NCBI RefSeq assembly: GCF_000311845.1
Contig: NZ_HE978574.1
Location: forward strand, 956,929-1,020,928
Length of the DNA: 64,000 bases
Source of the DNA: Enorma massiliensis phI
GTDB taxonomy: Bacteria > Actinomycetota > Coriobacteriia > Coriobacteriales > Coriobacteriaceae
Direction: 5' to 3'
The notes beneath the pieces are model-generated. The model saw only the letters and a list, made by a program, of their open reading frames with translations. It ran no database searches and was not told where the DNA came from. Both the position numbers and the translations under genes were made by a program. This document shows positions 36,597 through 45,692 of the stretch, in pieces. Each line of letters starts with the position of its first letter. Within the stretch, counting starts at the first letter, position 1.

Positions 36597-37534
36597 CGGT
36601 GCGAGAAGATGGCGAGGCACAGCTTTGCCGGCAGGTCGAGGCAGATGCCCCCGGCCTCGTTCAGGATCACGACCACCCGTCGCTCACCGTTTTCCACGAG
36701 CCTGCGGCGACGGGGGTGCTCAGCGGCAGGCGCGCCATGCTCGTCATGGCGGCAGGGGTTGCAATCGCGCTCTGCGCGGTCGTTATCGCGGGCATCATGC
36801 TTGCCGACGCCGCCTCGACGACGAATTTCGATACGCGCAACCTTGCTCCCTCGCTTGGCCACCCCTTCGGAACCGATTGGATGGGCCGCGACATGCTTGC
36901 GCGCACGCTTGCAGGGCTTTCGACCTCGGTTGTCGTGGGGCTCGTCGCCGCGACGGTCTCGTCCGTCATCGCGCTCGCGCTCGCTTCTGCCGCCGCGCTC
37001 GGTGGGTCCCGGGTCGACGCTGTGGTGAGCTGGCTCATCGACCTTACGATGGGCATCCCCCATATGGTGCTTCTCATCCTCATCAGCTATGCGCTCGGCC
37101 GCGGGACGCTCGGGGTCATGGTTGGCATCTCCGTCACGCATTGGCCGAGCCTTGCCCGCGTGCTGCGCGCCGAGATCCTGCAGCTTCGTGAGCAGCCCTA
37201 TATCTCCTGCTCGCGCGCGCTCGGCGTATCGCGCTTGCGCATCGCCTTTACGCACGTCATACCCCATGTGCTTCCGCAGTACCTGGTGGGGCTCGTGCTG
37301 CTCTTTCCCCATGCCGTGCTGCACGAGGCATCGATTACGTTCCTCGGATTCGGACTGTCGCCCGAGCAGCCCGCCATCGGCGTGATCTTGTCCGAAGCGA
37401 TGGGTTATCTCACCTCGGGCGCCTGGTGGCTCGCAGTGTTTCCGGGTCTGGCCCTCCTCGCCGTGGTGCTCATGTTCGATCGCGCCGGCGCGCTGCTTCG
37501 GCGCATGGTGTCGCCCGAGGGGGTGCAGGGCTGA
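36593..37534 (+). CDS. ABC importer permease 2 (DppC/NikC type)
   Basis: A 313-residue second permease. An N-terminal cytoplasmic region of about 45 residues precedes the first helix. HPFGTDWMGRDMLARTLAG is the family's signature extracytoplasmic loop, and SCSRALGVSRLRIAFTHVIP the EAA motif that docks on the ATPase. Membrane helices fit the usual six. Its ATG overlaps the previous stop (ATGA), and its own stop shares a base with the next start. Confidence 0.92.
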   Translation: MTVREDGEAQLCRQVEADAPGLVQDHDHPSLTVFHEPAATGVLSGRRAMLVMAAGVAIALCAVVIAGIMLADAASTTNFDTRNLAPSLGHPFGTDWMGRDMLARTLAGLSTSVVVGLVAATVSSVIALALASAAALGGSRVDAVVSWLIDLTMGIPHMVLLILISYALGRGTLGVMVGISVTHWPSLARVLRAEILQLREQPYISCSRALGVSRLRIAFTHVIPHVLPQYLVGLVLLFPHAVLHEASITFLGFGLSPEQPAIGVILSEAMGYLTSGAWWLAVFPGLALLAVVLMFDRAGALLRRMVSPEGVQG

Positions 37535-38433
37535 TGCATACCGATGCAGAGTTCCATCATCACCATCGTCATGCCTCGGGATCGCGTCATCCGCAGGGCC
37601 GGCACCTTCTCTCCGTCGAGCATCTCTCGGTCGGGTTCAAGATGTACGATCCCGCCGCACCCTATTTTCAAGCGCAGAAGGTTGACGCCCCCGTTATCAA
37701 GGACCTTACCCTGTCGGTGCATGAGGGGGAGATGCTTGCGCTTGTGGGGGCGAGCGGCTCGGGGAAGACGCTTCTGGCCGATGCCATCATGGGCTTGTTC
37801 GAGCCCAATGCGCGCGTGACGGGGGCCATGTGGTTCGAGGGGCAGCGCTGCGACGCCGCCGACCTTGCGCGTCTGCGCGGGCACGGCATCTCACTCGTGC
37901 CGCAAAGTGTGAACAACCTCGACCCGCTCATGCGCGTGGGCGAGCAGGTGGTGGGTGCCTGCGGCCGGGGCCGAGCGGGCAGGGAGCGCCGTAGGCAGCG
38001 CGTGGAGCGCATGCGCGAGCTCTTCCGCGCCTATGGGTTGGCGGCGGAGGTCGAGCGCATGTACCCGCACGAGCTCTCTGGTGGCATGGCGCGTCGCGTG
38101 CTGCTCATCTGCGCGATCATGGACGATCCGCGGCTCATCGTGGCGGACGAGCCCACGCCGGGCCTCGACATGGATCTTGCCATCCATGCTCTCGACGATC
38201 TTCGGTCCTTTGCCGACGGGGGAGGCGGCGTGCTTCTCATCACGCATGACCTAGAGCTTGCGCTCAGCGTTGCCGACCGCGTGGCGGTCTTTCGCGACGG
38301 AACGGTGGTCGAGGAGACCGCCTGCTCGAGCTTTGCCGCTCCCGAGCTGCTCGCGCACCCGTTCTCGCGCGCGCTTTGGCATGCCATGCCTGAGCACGGC
38401 TTTTCTGCAGTAGACGAAGAGGGGAGAGAGTGA
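37534..38433 (+). CDS. ABC importer ATPase 1 (DppD/NikD type) with His-rich N-terminus
   Basis: A 299-residue ATPase with Walker A LVGASGSGKTLL, Q-loop VPQSVNNLDPL, signature ELSGGMARRV, Walker B LIVADEPTPGLD and H-loop LITHDLEL. Before the fold there is an extension with FHHHHRH and further His residues (nine His in the first 25 positions), uncommon in this family and fit for metal binding. It energises the two permeases together with the next ATPase. Confidence 0.9.
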   Translation: MHTDAEFHHHHRHASGSRHPQGRHLLSVEHLSVGFKMYDPAAPYFQAQKVDAPVIKDLTLSVHEGEMLALVGASGSGKTLLADAIMGLFEPNARVTGAMWFEGQRCDAADLARLRGHGISLVPQSVNNLDPLMRVGEQVVGACGRGRAGRERRRQRVERMRELFRAYGLAAEVERMYPHELSGGMARRVLLICAIMDDPRLIVADEPTPGLDMDLAIHALDDLRSFADGGGGVLLITHDLELALSVADRVAVFRDGTVVEETACSSFAAPELLAHPFSRALWHAMPEHGFSAVDEEGRE

Positions 38434-39284
38434 TGAGCCTCGAGGCGCGCGATATCTCGTTTTCCTACGTGCCGGGCCGGCCGATTCTTCATGACGTGAA
38501 CTTGGTTGTCGATCCGGGCGAGCGCGTGGCGCTCACGGCTCCCTCGGGCAGGGGCAAGACGACGCTCTGCCGGGTGCTTTCCGGCTATCTGCGCCCAGAT
38601 GCCGGAACCGTCCTCGTCGATGGCATTGAGCTGTCGCGCGCCCGCGCCGCTCGTAGCGGCGTGCCTGTGGTGCGCACGCGCGGCGCACGTGCTGCTCGCG
38701 ACGGCGTGCCTGCGGCGCACGCCCAGGGTGCTTGCGACGGTGTGCCCGCAGCTCCCGGCTCGCTGGGTTCCCGTCTTCGCGGTCCCCGGCCTGTCCAGCT
38801 TATCTGGCAGCATCCAGAACAGGCCTTCGATCCGCTTTTGCGTTTAGGTAGGAGCCTGGTCGAGGGAGTGCCCCAGCGAGCAGCTGCCCGTGCGGGTGGT
38901 TCCAGCGGGGCGGGGAGCCTTGGCGCCGCCGCGCATTCTGCCACGCATTCCGCCGCCGCGCATTCCGCCGCCGCGCGCCTCGAAGCCGTGCGCGACACCG
39001 GCCTGCTTGAGCGCTTCGGGATCCGAGAGGCATGGCTCGACCGCTTCCCGCACGAGCTCTCGGGCGGTGAGCTCATGCGCTTCTGCATCGTGCGGGCGCT
39101 CATCGCCGAGCCCCGCTACCTCGTATGCGACGAGATGACCGCCATGCTCGACGCGGTGACGCAGGCGGAGCTCTGGCGCGAGGTGATCGCCATCGCGAAC
39201 GAGCGGTCGATGGGGGTCGTGCTTGTCTCCCATAGCCCTGCGCTCGTTGACCGTGTTGCCACCCGCGCGTTCTCGCTCGCATAG
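38433..39284 (+). CDS. ABC importer ATPase 2 (DppF/NikE type) with low-complexity insertions
   Basis: A 283-residue ATPase with Walker A APSGRGKTTL, Q-loop IWQHPEQAFDPL, signature ELSGGELMRF, Walker B YLVCDEMTAMLD and H-loop VSHSP. Two Ala/Arg/Gly-rich insertions are odd: about residues 68-115, between Walker A and the Q-loop, and about 147-180, before the signature. Their DNA is repetitive (CATTCCGCCGCCG units at 38937-38975). The core motifs are intact, so the protein is probably functional. The family usually also has a C-terminal peptide-binding extension, which is missing here. Confidence 0.86.
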   Translation: MSLEARDISFSYVPGRPILHDVNLVVDPGERVALTAPSGRGKTTLCRVLSGYLRPDAGTVLVDGIELSRARAARSGVPVVRTRGARAARDGVPAAHAQGACDGVPAAPGSLGSRLRGPRPVQLIWQHPEQAFDPLLRLGRSLVEGVPQRAAARAGGSSGAGSLGAAAHSATHSAAAHSAAARLEAVRDTGLLERFGIREAWLDRFPHELSGGELMRFCIVRALIAEPRYLVCDEMTAMLDAVTQAELWREVIAIANERSMGVVLVSHSPALVDRVATRAFSLA

Positions 39285-39316
39285 CGCGAGGACGGGGCCA
39301 TCCGGCGGCAGGTTCG

Positions 39317-39364
39317 CGCATGCGGCCCCTGTCGCATATGGTCCCTGACGCATGTGGCCCCTGT
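39317..39364. repeat. Three tandem 16-bp intergenic repeats
   Basis: Consecutive units CGCATGCGGCCCCTGT, CGCATATGGTCCCTGA and CGCATGTGGCCCCTGT. The middle one differs at four positions. They lie between the importer operon and the STAS gene. Confidence 0.7.
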
Positions 39365-39459
39365 CCTCTTTTTCCGCAGAGTGCGCCGACGGGACGTGTG
39401 CGGCAGGCAAAGCGGTATCATTGCGAGGAGAAGCAATCGCCTCGATGAGGGAGGGGCAT

Positions 39460-39777
39460 ATGGAGGAAGCAGGGCTTGACGTGCGAGTTGTGGACGGCGC
39501 CCCTACGGCGCGCATCGCGCTTTCCGGGCGGCTCGACACCGTTTCTGCCCCCGCGTTCCAGGAGCAGGCCCTCTCGCTCGTCGCGGACGCTACCACGTTC
39601 GTGCTCGACTGCTCCGAGCTCTCGTACCTTTCGAGCGCGGGGCTTCGCACGCTGCTGCTCATCCATAAGCGCCTCATGGCCAAAGGTGCTCGCCTGGCGC
39701 TCGACGGCGTTGTTCCCTCCGTGCGCGACGTGCTCGACCTCACCGGCTTCTCGGGCATCTTCGATGTGCTCGGCTAA
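39460..39777 (+). CDS. STAS-domain anti-sigma factor antagonist-like protein
   Basis: A 105-residue single STAS domain from ATG 39460, with GAGGGAGGGG upstream. RIALSGRLDTVSAPAFQEQ is the first conserved strand region. LDCSELSYLSSAGLRTLL has the DxSxxxxxSSxG motif with the phosphorylatable Ser expected in SpoIIAA/RsbV proteins. It should be the substrate of the PP2C phosphatase and the HATPase kinase domain encoded by the next gene, which overlaps it by 14 bases. No sigma factor lies nearby. Confidence 0.88.
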   Translation: MEEAGLDVRVVDGAPTARIALSGRLDTVSAPAFQEQALSLVADATTFVLDCSELSYLSSAGLRTLLLIHKRLMAKGARLALDGVVPSVRDVLDLTGFSGIFDVLG

Positions 39778-41830
39778 CCTGCCCGCGCCTGGGCCCCGGG
39801 TGCGGCGCCTCGGCCGCGCGGCGCTTGTGTGCGGGGCGTGTGCCATCGTCTTCTACATCGTTCTCGAGGTCTTCCTCAGGGTCCCCGCGTTTAACGGGGC
39901 CACGCAGATTCGCCCCGCTTCGGGCGTGGGGCCGGTGCTCGGCCTCTTCTTCGGTGCGCCGGGCATCTTGGGGTGCGCACTCGGCAACCTCGTCTCGGAC
40001 GCGCATTATGAATCAGCTCCGATCGTCTTGCTCGTTTACTTCGCCGTACAGCTCGCTTACAACGCCATGCCGCGCCTCGCGTGGAGGCGGCTGTTTCCCG
40101 AAGACGAGCGCCCCGTCCTCTCGAGCCCCTCGCGCATCATGGCGTTCATGCTGCTCTCGCTTGCCGACGCGGCTCTGGTGACGCTCCTTTTGATGCCGCT
40201 CGAGTTTGACGCTATGCAGGCGCTGAACATCCATGCCGTCCGCCTGCTCAACAACTTCTTGAGCCTCATGTACGTGGGGACGCCGCTCCTCTTGGCACTC
40301 GGACATCTGGGCAGCCGTCGGACGTCCGCGACGCTCGCTCAGCGCGTGTCGCTCATCATGCTCGCGTTCGCCGTCGTGGCGAGCTTGTCGGTGCTTGCGG
40401 CGTTCGTGGCGCCCCAGATGAGGTCCATGATGGCGGAAGACCATTTTGCCGAGGCGGTCGCGATCGTGTACATCGCGCTCGCCGCGATCACCGTTTGCTG
40501 CTTTACCACGGCAAGTGCACTGCTCTACCTCGTGCAGGGTAAGCTCGCCCAGCCGATCGACCTGCTCGCGCAGGACGCTCGCTCCTTCGCGGAGCGCTTC
40601 GAGGTGCAGGGGCCGCGCGCTGCGGCCGAGGGAGGCATGGACATTGCGCTGCCCGACGAGCGCCCGCTGCCCGAGATCCAAGAGCTCAGGGATGCCTCGA
40701 ATGCGATGCGGCGCGATTTGGGGCGGAGCGTGCTGGCATCCGAGGAGGCGGCGCGCGAGAGCGAGCGCGTCTCGGCCGAGCTCGACGTCGCGACGACCAT
40801 CCAGCTCGCCTCGCTGCCGCGTGCGTTCGCGGACCTGGGCGGGGTGCACGCGGCCTCGATCGATGCGTTCATGTGCCCCGCGCGCGAGGTCGGGGGAGAC
40901 TTCTACGACTGCTTCCCGCTGCCGGGCGACCGGCTCTGCCTGCTCGTGGCCGACGTGTCCGACAAGGGCATGCCCGCCGCGCTCTTCATGATGCGGGCCA
41001 TGGCCGAGATCCGCGAGTGCATCCGCGGCTCGGTTTCGCTGGGCAAGGCCTTCACGTACGCGAACGCCCACCTCTGCCAGCAGAACGATTCGATGCTCTT
41101 CGTCACGGCGTTCGCGTGCGTGCTCGACGCGGTGACCGGCGAGCTCGAATATGTGAACGCGGGCCATATGCGCCCGTGGCGCTTCTGCGGGCTCTTCGAG
41201 GACGGATGGCAGGAGGTGCCCGCGGGGCTGCCCCTGGGTGCCATGGACTGGTTCGACTTCGAATCCCGCCGCGCGGCGCTCGTCCCCGGGGAGGGGATGC
41301 TGCTGTACACGGACGGAGTCACCGAGGCGCGCAACGCGTCGGGGGAGCTCTTCGGCGACGACCGCCTCGCCTCGCTCGTGCGCGGGGTGACCGCGGACAT
41401 GGCGGCGCCCGCAGACGCCGCGGCGAATGCGCCGGCGGGCGCGGTGCTCATAGACGCCGCAACCGATGATGCGCCGGCGGCCGCTGCGGGCGCGGAGGGT
41501 GCGCCGGCCTCGGCCGATGCCCCTGCGGCGCGGGTGTGCCGCGCGGTACGCGACGGCGTGGAGCGGTTCGCCGCGGGTGCCGAGCAGGCGGACGACATCA
41601 CGGCCTGCTCGTTCGTGTGGCTGCCGGGCGCCCGTACCGTGGTCGCGGAGCCCTGCGACGAGGAGTGCCCCCGCCTTCAGGCGGCGGCGCGCGCCGCGGC
41701 GGGGTCGTGCAGCGCGGGCGTGATCAGCGCGGCGAGCGCCCAGGCCATCGACCTGGTCGTCGAGGAGCTGTTCATCAACATCGTGCGACATGCCTTCCCC
41801 GACGGGAACCCCGTGATAAAGTCAATATAA
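39764..41830 (+). pseudogene. Membrane PP2C phosphatase/HATPase fusion, 5' part, disrupted by an IS21-type element
   Basis: From ATG 39764. A membrane domain of about 7 helices (residues 20-260) is followed by a HAMP-like linker and a SpoIIE-type PP2C phosphatase (about 340-610) with AREVGGDFYDCF, VADVSDKGMPAALFM and LLYTDGVTEARN. Last comes the start of a GHKL kinase domain (AIDLVVEELFINIVRHAF). There the element enters at 41815 and the frame ends after VIKSI, a 688-residue product without the kinase C-terminus. Removing the element and one target copy restores an open frame to 44317, 763 residues. The protein is thus a fused RsbU/RsbW-like switch acting on the STAS protein. Confidence 0.9.
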
Positions 41831-41915
41831 AAATCGACGATCGCGTCACCGTTCCTTCGTCACTGGCGCGACTGCATAACCGTCATTGGCGGCACCGCAC
41901 TTTCGCCGCATTCGA

Positions 41916-42689
41916 TCACCCCTCCCTCCTCTTGTCGGCCGGCAGGTCCTTGAGCCTGTAGGACCTGCCCGTGATCTTTATCAGGGTGCAGTGGTGGCAG
42001 ACCCTGTCCGCGATGGCGCCCGCGGTCACCTCGTCTCCGAACACCTTCGACCAGCCGCCTATGCCGACGTTGGTGGTTATGATGGTCGAGCGCTGCTCGT
42101 AGCGCGTCGACACCAGCTGGAACATGAGGTCGGCGCCCTGCTCGTCGATGTCGAGGTAGCCCAGCTCGTCGACCACGAGGAGCTTAGAGTGCGCGTAGTA
42201 CTTCAGCCTGTTCTTGAGTATCCCGCGCGACGAGGCGTCCTTCAGGTCCTCGACCAGCCTGGCGCAGTCGGTGAAGCGCACCTCGCGGCCCGCCTTGACG
42301 GCCTCGATGCCGATCGCCACCGCAAGGTGGGTCTTTCCCACGCCCGGGCTCCCCACCAGCAGGACGTTCTCCGCCCCGTCCATGAACCGCAGCGTCGCCA
42401 GCTCCTCGACCTTGGCTCTGGGCACGCTCGGCTGGAAGGACCAGTCGAAGTCGGCGAGCGTCTTCACGTACGGGAAGCCCGACGAGCGTATGCGCTGGCG
42501 CATGATGCGCTCGCGCCTGGCGGCGACCTCCGCCTGCGTCATCTCGGCCACGGCCTGCGCGAAGTCTCGCTCGCCGTCGGCGACCATGCGCACGTAGTCG
42601 GGCATGGCTGCGCACATCCGGTCGAGCTTGAGCTCGGAGAGGTTGGCCCGCGCCCTCATGTAGGGGCTCGATTCGCTCAGCGCCCCCAT
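41916..42689 (-). CDS. istB: IS21-family helper ATPase
   Basis: A 257-residue AAA+ ATPase that assists the transposase in target selection. Walker A is VGSPGVGKTHLA, Walker B LLVVDELGYLD, and TIITTNVGIGGW is the conserved sensor region of IstB proteins. The N-terminal helix region (residues 1-85) fits the family. The start ATG 42689 lies next to the istA stop, so the two genes are coupled. Confidence 0.95.
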   Translation of the reverse strand: MGALSESSPYMRARANLSELKLDRMCAAMPDYVRMVADGERDFAQAVAEMTQAEVAARRERIMRQRIRSSGFPYVKTLADFDWSFQPSVPRAKVEELATLRFMDGAENVLLVGSPGVGKTHLAVAIGIEAVKAGREVRFTDCARLVEDLKDASSRGILKNRLKYYAHSKLLVVDELGYLDIDEQGADLMFQLVSTRYEQRSTIITTNVGIGGWSKVFGDEVTAGAIADRVCHHCTLIKITGRSYRLKDLPADKRREG

Positions 42690-42690
42690 G

Positions 42691-43905
42691 CTACTCGCCT
42701 CCCAGCCGGTCGAGGAGCTCGAGGTTCGCGCGGGCCGCCTCGCGTATGTCGGAGTCGCCGAACCAGGACTTGCCCGACAGCGCCTCGACGTAGTGCTCCT
42801 CCGCGTATACGATAGGACCGGGCGCCGCCGTGTCGTGCACGGCGACCTCCTCCCCGTCGAGCGTCACGCGCACCTGCCCGGAGGGCATCGCGACGACGTT
42901 GACCTTCTTGCCGATGCAGGAGCGGGGCACCGACCACTGCCTCCCGGCCGCGCGCACGAGCATGGTCGCGGGCACCTTCTGCACGCTGACGCTGCCGATC
43001 ATGCCCTGCAGCACGCGCAGGTTCCCGATGGGGCGCAGGTGCTCCTTCTCCTTCATGAACAGCACCGCCGGCGGCAGCCCCGTCGTCTCGTTGGGCTCGG
43101 CGTTGCTTCTCGCCTCGATGCGCGCGATCGCGTCGATCAGGCCCTGCTCGCCCTCGAAGTCGTGGTCGTAGGCCAGGAGCCTGTTCACGAAGCGGTTCGA
43201 GCTCTCGTCCTTGCCCTTGGTCTGCGGGGTCGACGCCCTGCAGAGCTTCAGCTCGAAGCCGGCCTCCTTGGCGAAGCGCCACGCGCGCTCGGACCTGACG
43301 CGCCTGCCGCCCGAGAACGTGACGAGCGCGGCCATGTTGTCGGTGATGGCCTCGTCGGGCACCCCGCCGAACCGCACGAACGTGGAGAGCAGGCAGGCGA
43401 GCAGGTCGTCCTCGGTGCGGGTCCTGGAGTAGACGAAGCGGTGCGAGCGCGAGAAGCCGAGGACCGCGCTGAACACGTTGAACTCGAAGACCTCGCCGTT
43501 GGCGTCGACCATCCGCAGGCCCTCCTTCCAATCGAACTGCAGCTGGCGCCCCGGCGGCGTCTCGAACCGCGGGTGGGGCTCCGGCGCGGCGGCGGGCGGG
43601 CACTCGATCCCCCGTTCCCGGCAGTACTTCGTGAAAGCCCCGTACTTGGGCAGCGCCGCGTCGGGGTGCCGATCGAGCAGGAACTCGTGTATGGCCTTCT
43701 TCGTGACCCCCGGCATCGCCGCCTTGCTCTCTATCACGTCTCTGAACTCGTCGAACGCGCTCTCCTTGTCGCGCCTGCGGTCCTCGATCTCCTCTCCCCG
43801 GCGCCAGTACTTGGCGACCGTCTGCCTGTGCAGCCCGTACTTCTTGCCGATCTGCGTGAAGTTCGGCTTGATGCCGAGCTGCCTGTACACGTTCAGCTCT
43901 CCCAT
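42691..43905 (-). CDS. istA: IS21-family transposase
   Basis: I chose ATG 43905 (MGELNVYRQLGIKP), with GGAGAGGAA upstream; the frame is open to 43959. The 404 residues start with a helix-turn-helix (FTQIGKKYGLHRQTVAKYW). An integrase core follows with the DDE acids in LQFDWKEGL, AITDNMAAL and TKGKDESSN. The C-terminal beta-barrel region is as in other IstA proteins. The protein looks intact, so the element may still move. Confidence 0.94.
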   Translation of the reverse strand: MGELNVYRQLGIKPNFTQIGKKYGLHRQTVAKYWRRGEEIEDRRRDKESAFDEFRDVIESKAAMPGVTKKAIHEFLLDRHPDAALPKYGAFTKYCRERGIECPPAAAPEPHPRFETPPGRQLQFDWKEGLRMVDANGEVFEFNVFSAVLGFSRSHRFVYSRTRTEDDLLACLLSTFVRFGGVPDEAITDNMAALVTFSGGRRVRSERAWRFAKEAGFELKLCRASTPQTKGKDESSNRFVNRLLAYDHDFEGEQGLIDAIARIEARSNAEPNETTGLPPAVLFMKEKEHLRPIGNLRVLQGMIGSVSVQKVPATMLVRAAGRQWSVPRSCIGKKVNVVAMPSGQVRVTLDGEEVAVHDTAAPGPIVYAEEHYVEALSGKSWFGDSDIREAARANLELLDRLGGE

Positions 43906-44076
43906 AACATTCCTCTCCAACCGTGCTCCTCCCAACGGTTCCATTGTTGGGGCAAGCATATTTCCGGTAGCGCGGTTGGCGAAAGTGTGGTAGCGCCGAT
44001 GTCGAGAATGCGGTAGCGCGACTGACGGGATGCGGTAGCCTAACTGTCGATTTTTATGGTAGCGGTATCACCCCGT

Positions 44077-44317
44077 TCCGGTCCGGGCGCGCTTCGCCTT
44101 CGACGAGGCGCGCGGCGCGCTCCACATCGTCCTGGCGGATGCGGGGGTTCCCTTCGATCCCACGGAACCGCCCGCGCCCCGCGTGTCGGGCGATGGCGCG
44201 GACCTCGAGCCGGGCGGGCTGGGCATCCTGCTCGTGCGGTCGAAGACGGAGGCGCTCTGGTACCGGCGCGAGGGCGGGTTCAACGTGGTGCACGCCCTCA
44301 TGAGCGTGGAGCTTTAG
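44077..44317 (+). pseudogene. 3' remainder of the disrupted PP2C/HATPase gene
   Basis: Continues the frame of 39764-41814: FAFDEARGALHIVLADAGVP, then a DLEPGGLGILLV segment and the final strand, ending at TAG 44315-44317. The GLGILL motif is the G2 box of GHKL kinases of the RsbW/SpoIIAB group. No start is available here, so it is not expressed on its own. Confidence 0.88.
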
Positions 44318-44343
44318 GGATGGACGTGGAGCTCTAGGGAGCT

Positions 44344-44991
44344 CTAGGGCCGACGCCCGCCCGATTCGCCCGCCCGCTTGCGGAGCGCATAGGAGAGGAC
44401 CGCGGGCGCGTAGGTGGCGAGGGGCAGGGCGAGCCCCGCTGCGCACCATACGCCGGATGCGCTGATGAGCAGGTTGAAGGTCGCGTGGTAGGTGATCGCG
44501 GCAGCGAGCAGGCCGAAGATCCCCGTATAGAAGAGCTTGCGCTGCCGGCGCACATACGTGATGCCGAATCCGACGGCGAGCGTGCAGACGCCGTGCATGA
44601 GGCTCGTGGCGAGCCCGCGCACGAGCGCCCACGAGACCGAGGCCGCGGCACCGGCGCTCATCATGAGGTAGGCGTTCTCGGTGATGGCGAAGCCCACGCC
44701 GCACGAGAAGGCGAGGGGGAGCACGTCGTCGCGGCGGTCGCTGACGGCCAGCGCGTAGACGAGGACGGGGAGCGCCTTCAGGGCCTCTTCGGTGATGGGG
44801 GCGACGGAGAGCGAGAGCTCGAGCGAGCTGATGCCGAGCGCCGCGCGTATGAGGCCGTTGACCATGCCGGCGCACACGGTGAGGTACGACCCGATGAGGA
44901 GATACGAGATGAGCCATCGCGCCCGCCCGCGAAGCACGGGGAGCATGAGCACGAGCGGCACGGCGAAGCAGATGAAGGCTATTGAAACCAT
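44344..44991 (-). CDS. PrsW-like intramembrane protease family protein
   Basis: 215 residues from ATG 44991 with seven hydrophobic helices. The acidic pair in PITEEALKALPVLVYA, the SLMHGVCTLAVGFG motif and the ITYHATFNLL motif are the Glu-Glu and two His motifs of PrsW-type metalloproteases, which sit in the membrane and cut membrane substrates such as anti-sigma factors. It overlaps the upstream membrane gene by 13 bases and is the last gene of a three-gene operon. Confidence 0.75.
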   Translation of the reverse strand: MVSIAFICFAVPLVLMLPVLRGRARWLISYLLIGSYLTVCAGMVNGLIRAALGISSLELSLSVAPITEEALKALPVLVYALAVSDRRDDVLPLAFSCGVGFAITENAYLMMSAGAAASVSWALVRGLATSLMHGVCTLAVGFGITYVRRQRKLFYTGIFGLLAAAITYHATFNLLISASGVWCAAGLALPLATYAPAVLSYALRKRAGESGGRRP

Positions 44992-45689
44992 TTGCGCACC
45001 CCCATCGCCGCGAGGGGAAGGACGGCGAGCGTCGCCGCGGCGGCGAGCACGCAGGCGGCAAGGTGGCCGATGCCTCCCGAGAGCAGGAGAACGGCCGGTT
45101 GGAGCATGCAGAGAGCGAGCATGCAGGCGTTGTAGGGCCGCATGACGCGGATGATGCCCATCTCGATGTCGGGCATGATCAGGTGCTTGGCGGCGAAGTA
45201 CGACGTGCCCGCGGCCGGTATGAGCGCGGCGAGCGCGAACGGCTCGATGCCCGCGACCGAGCTCAGCGCGCCGGCGATGGCGGCGAGCGCGAGCGGCGCC
45301 GCCAGGGCTCTCCAGCGATAGGCGCGCAGCCTGCGTTCGCCTCCGTCGGCGAGGCTGTCGAGCGCCCCGAAATAGGATGAGAAGATGAAGAAGAACATGC
45401 CCGCGTAGCCCACGAGGCCGATGGAGAAGCCCGCGGCACCGGTCACGAGGGGCATCGCGCTTTCGGCGGGCCCCGCAAGGACCGATCCCTGCTGGAGCGC
45501 GAGCGCGGGAAGGGAGTCCGTGGCAACGATGAGGTCCTTGAGCGCGTCGTAGCACGTGCTCAGCGCATAGCAGGCGACCCCGAACGTCACGATGCGAAAG
45601 AAGAGCGGCGTGCCGGCGGTCCTGTCGTGCCATGCGCCGTAGAGGGCGGCGACCAGCGCCGCCGCCCCGATGATGACCGACGCCTGCAT
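44979..45689 (-). CDS. Integral membrane protein of unknown function
   Basis: 236 residues, mostly seven hydrophobic helices, starting MQASVIIGAAALVAALYGAW. Charged residues are few and there is no recognisable catalytic motif. It has three bases to the upstream secreted protein gene and a 13-base overlap with the PrsW-like gene, so the three products probably act together. I do not recognise the family. Confidence 0.65.
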   Translation of the reverse strand: MQASVIIGAAALVAALYGAWHDRTAGTPLFFRIVTFGVACYALSTCYDALKDLIVATDSLPALALQQGSVLAGPAESAMPLVTGAAGFSIGLVGYAGMFFFIFSSYFGALDSLADGGERRLRAYRWRALAAPLALAAIAGALSSVAGIEPFALAALIPAAGTSYFAAKHLIMPDIEMGIIRVMRPYNACMLALCMLQPAVLLLSGGIGHLAACVLAAAATLAVLPLAAMGVRKWFQ

Positions 45690-45692
45690 GGG

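Larger units (their letters stand above)
41815..44069 (-). mobile_element. Complete IS21-family insertion sequence
   Basis: A 2255-bp element with istA and istB on the minus strand. The outer 24 bases of both ends match as inverted repeats at 18 of 24 positions, with an exact inner ATAAAAATCGAC. Further degenerate copies of GCGGTAGC at the right end are like the multiple terminal repeats of the family. ACCCCGT is duplicated at 41808-41814 and 44070-44076. It interrupts the PP2C/HATPase gene. Confidence 0.95.

Noticed and set aside
40013..41791. 592-residue minus-strand frame opposite the PP2C gene
   Set aside because: Arg/His/Glu-rich antisense composition with no ribosome site; the plus strand encodes clear PP2C motifs.
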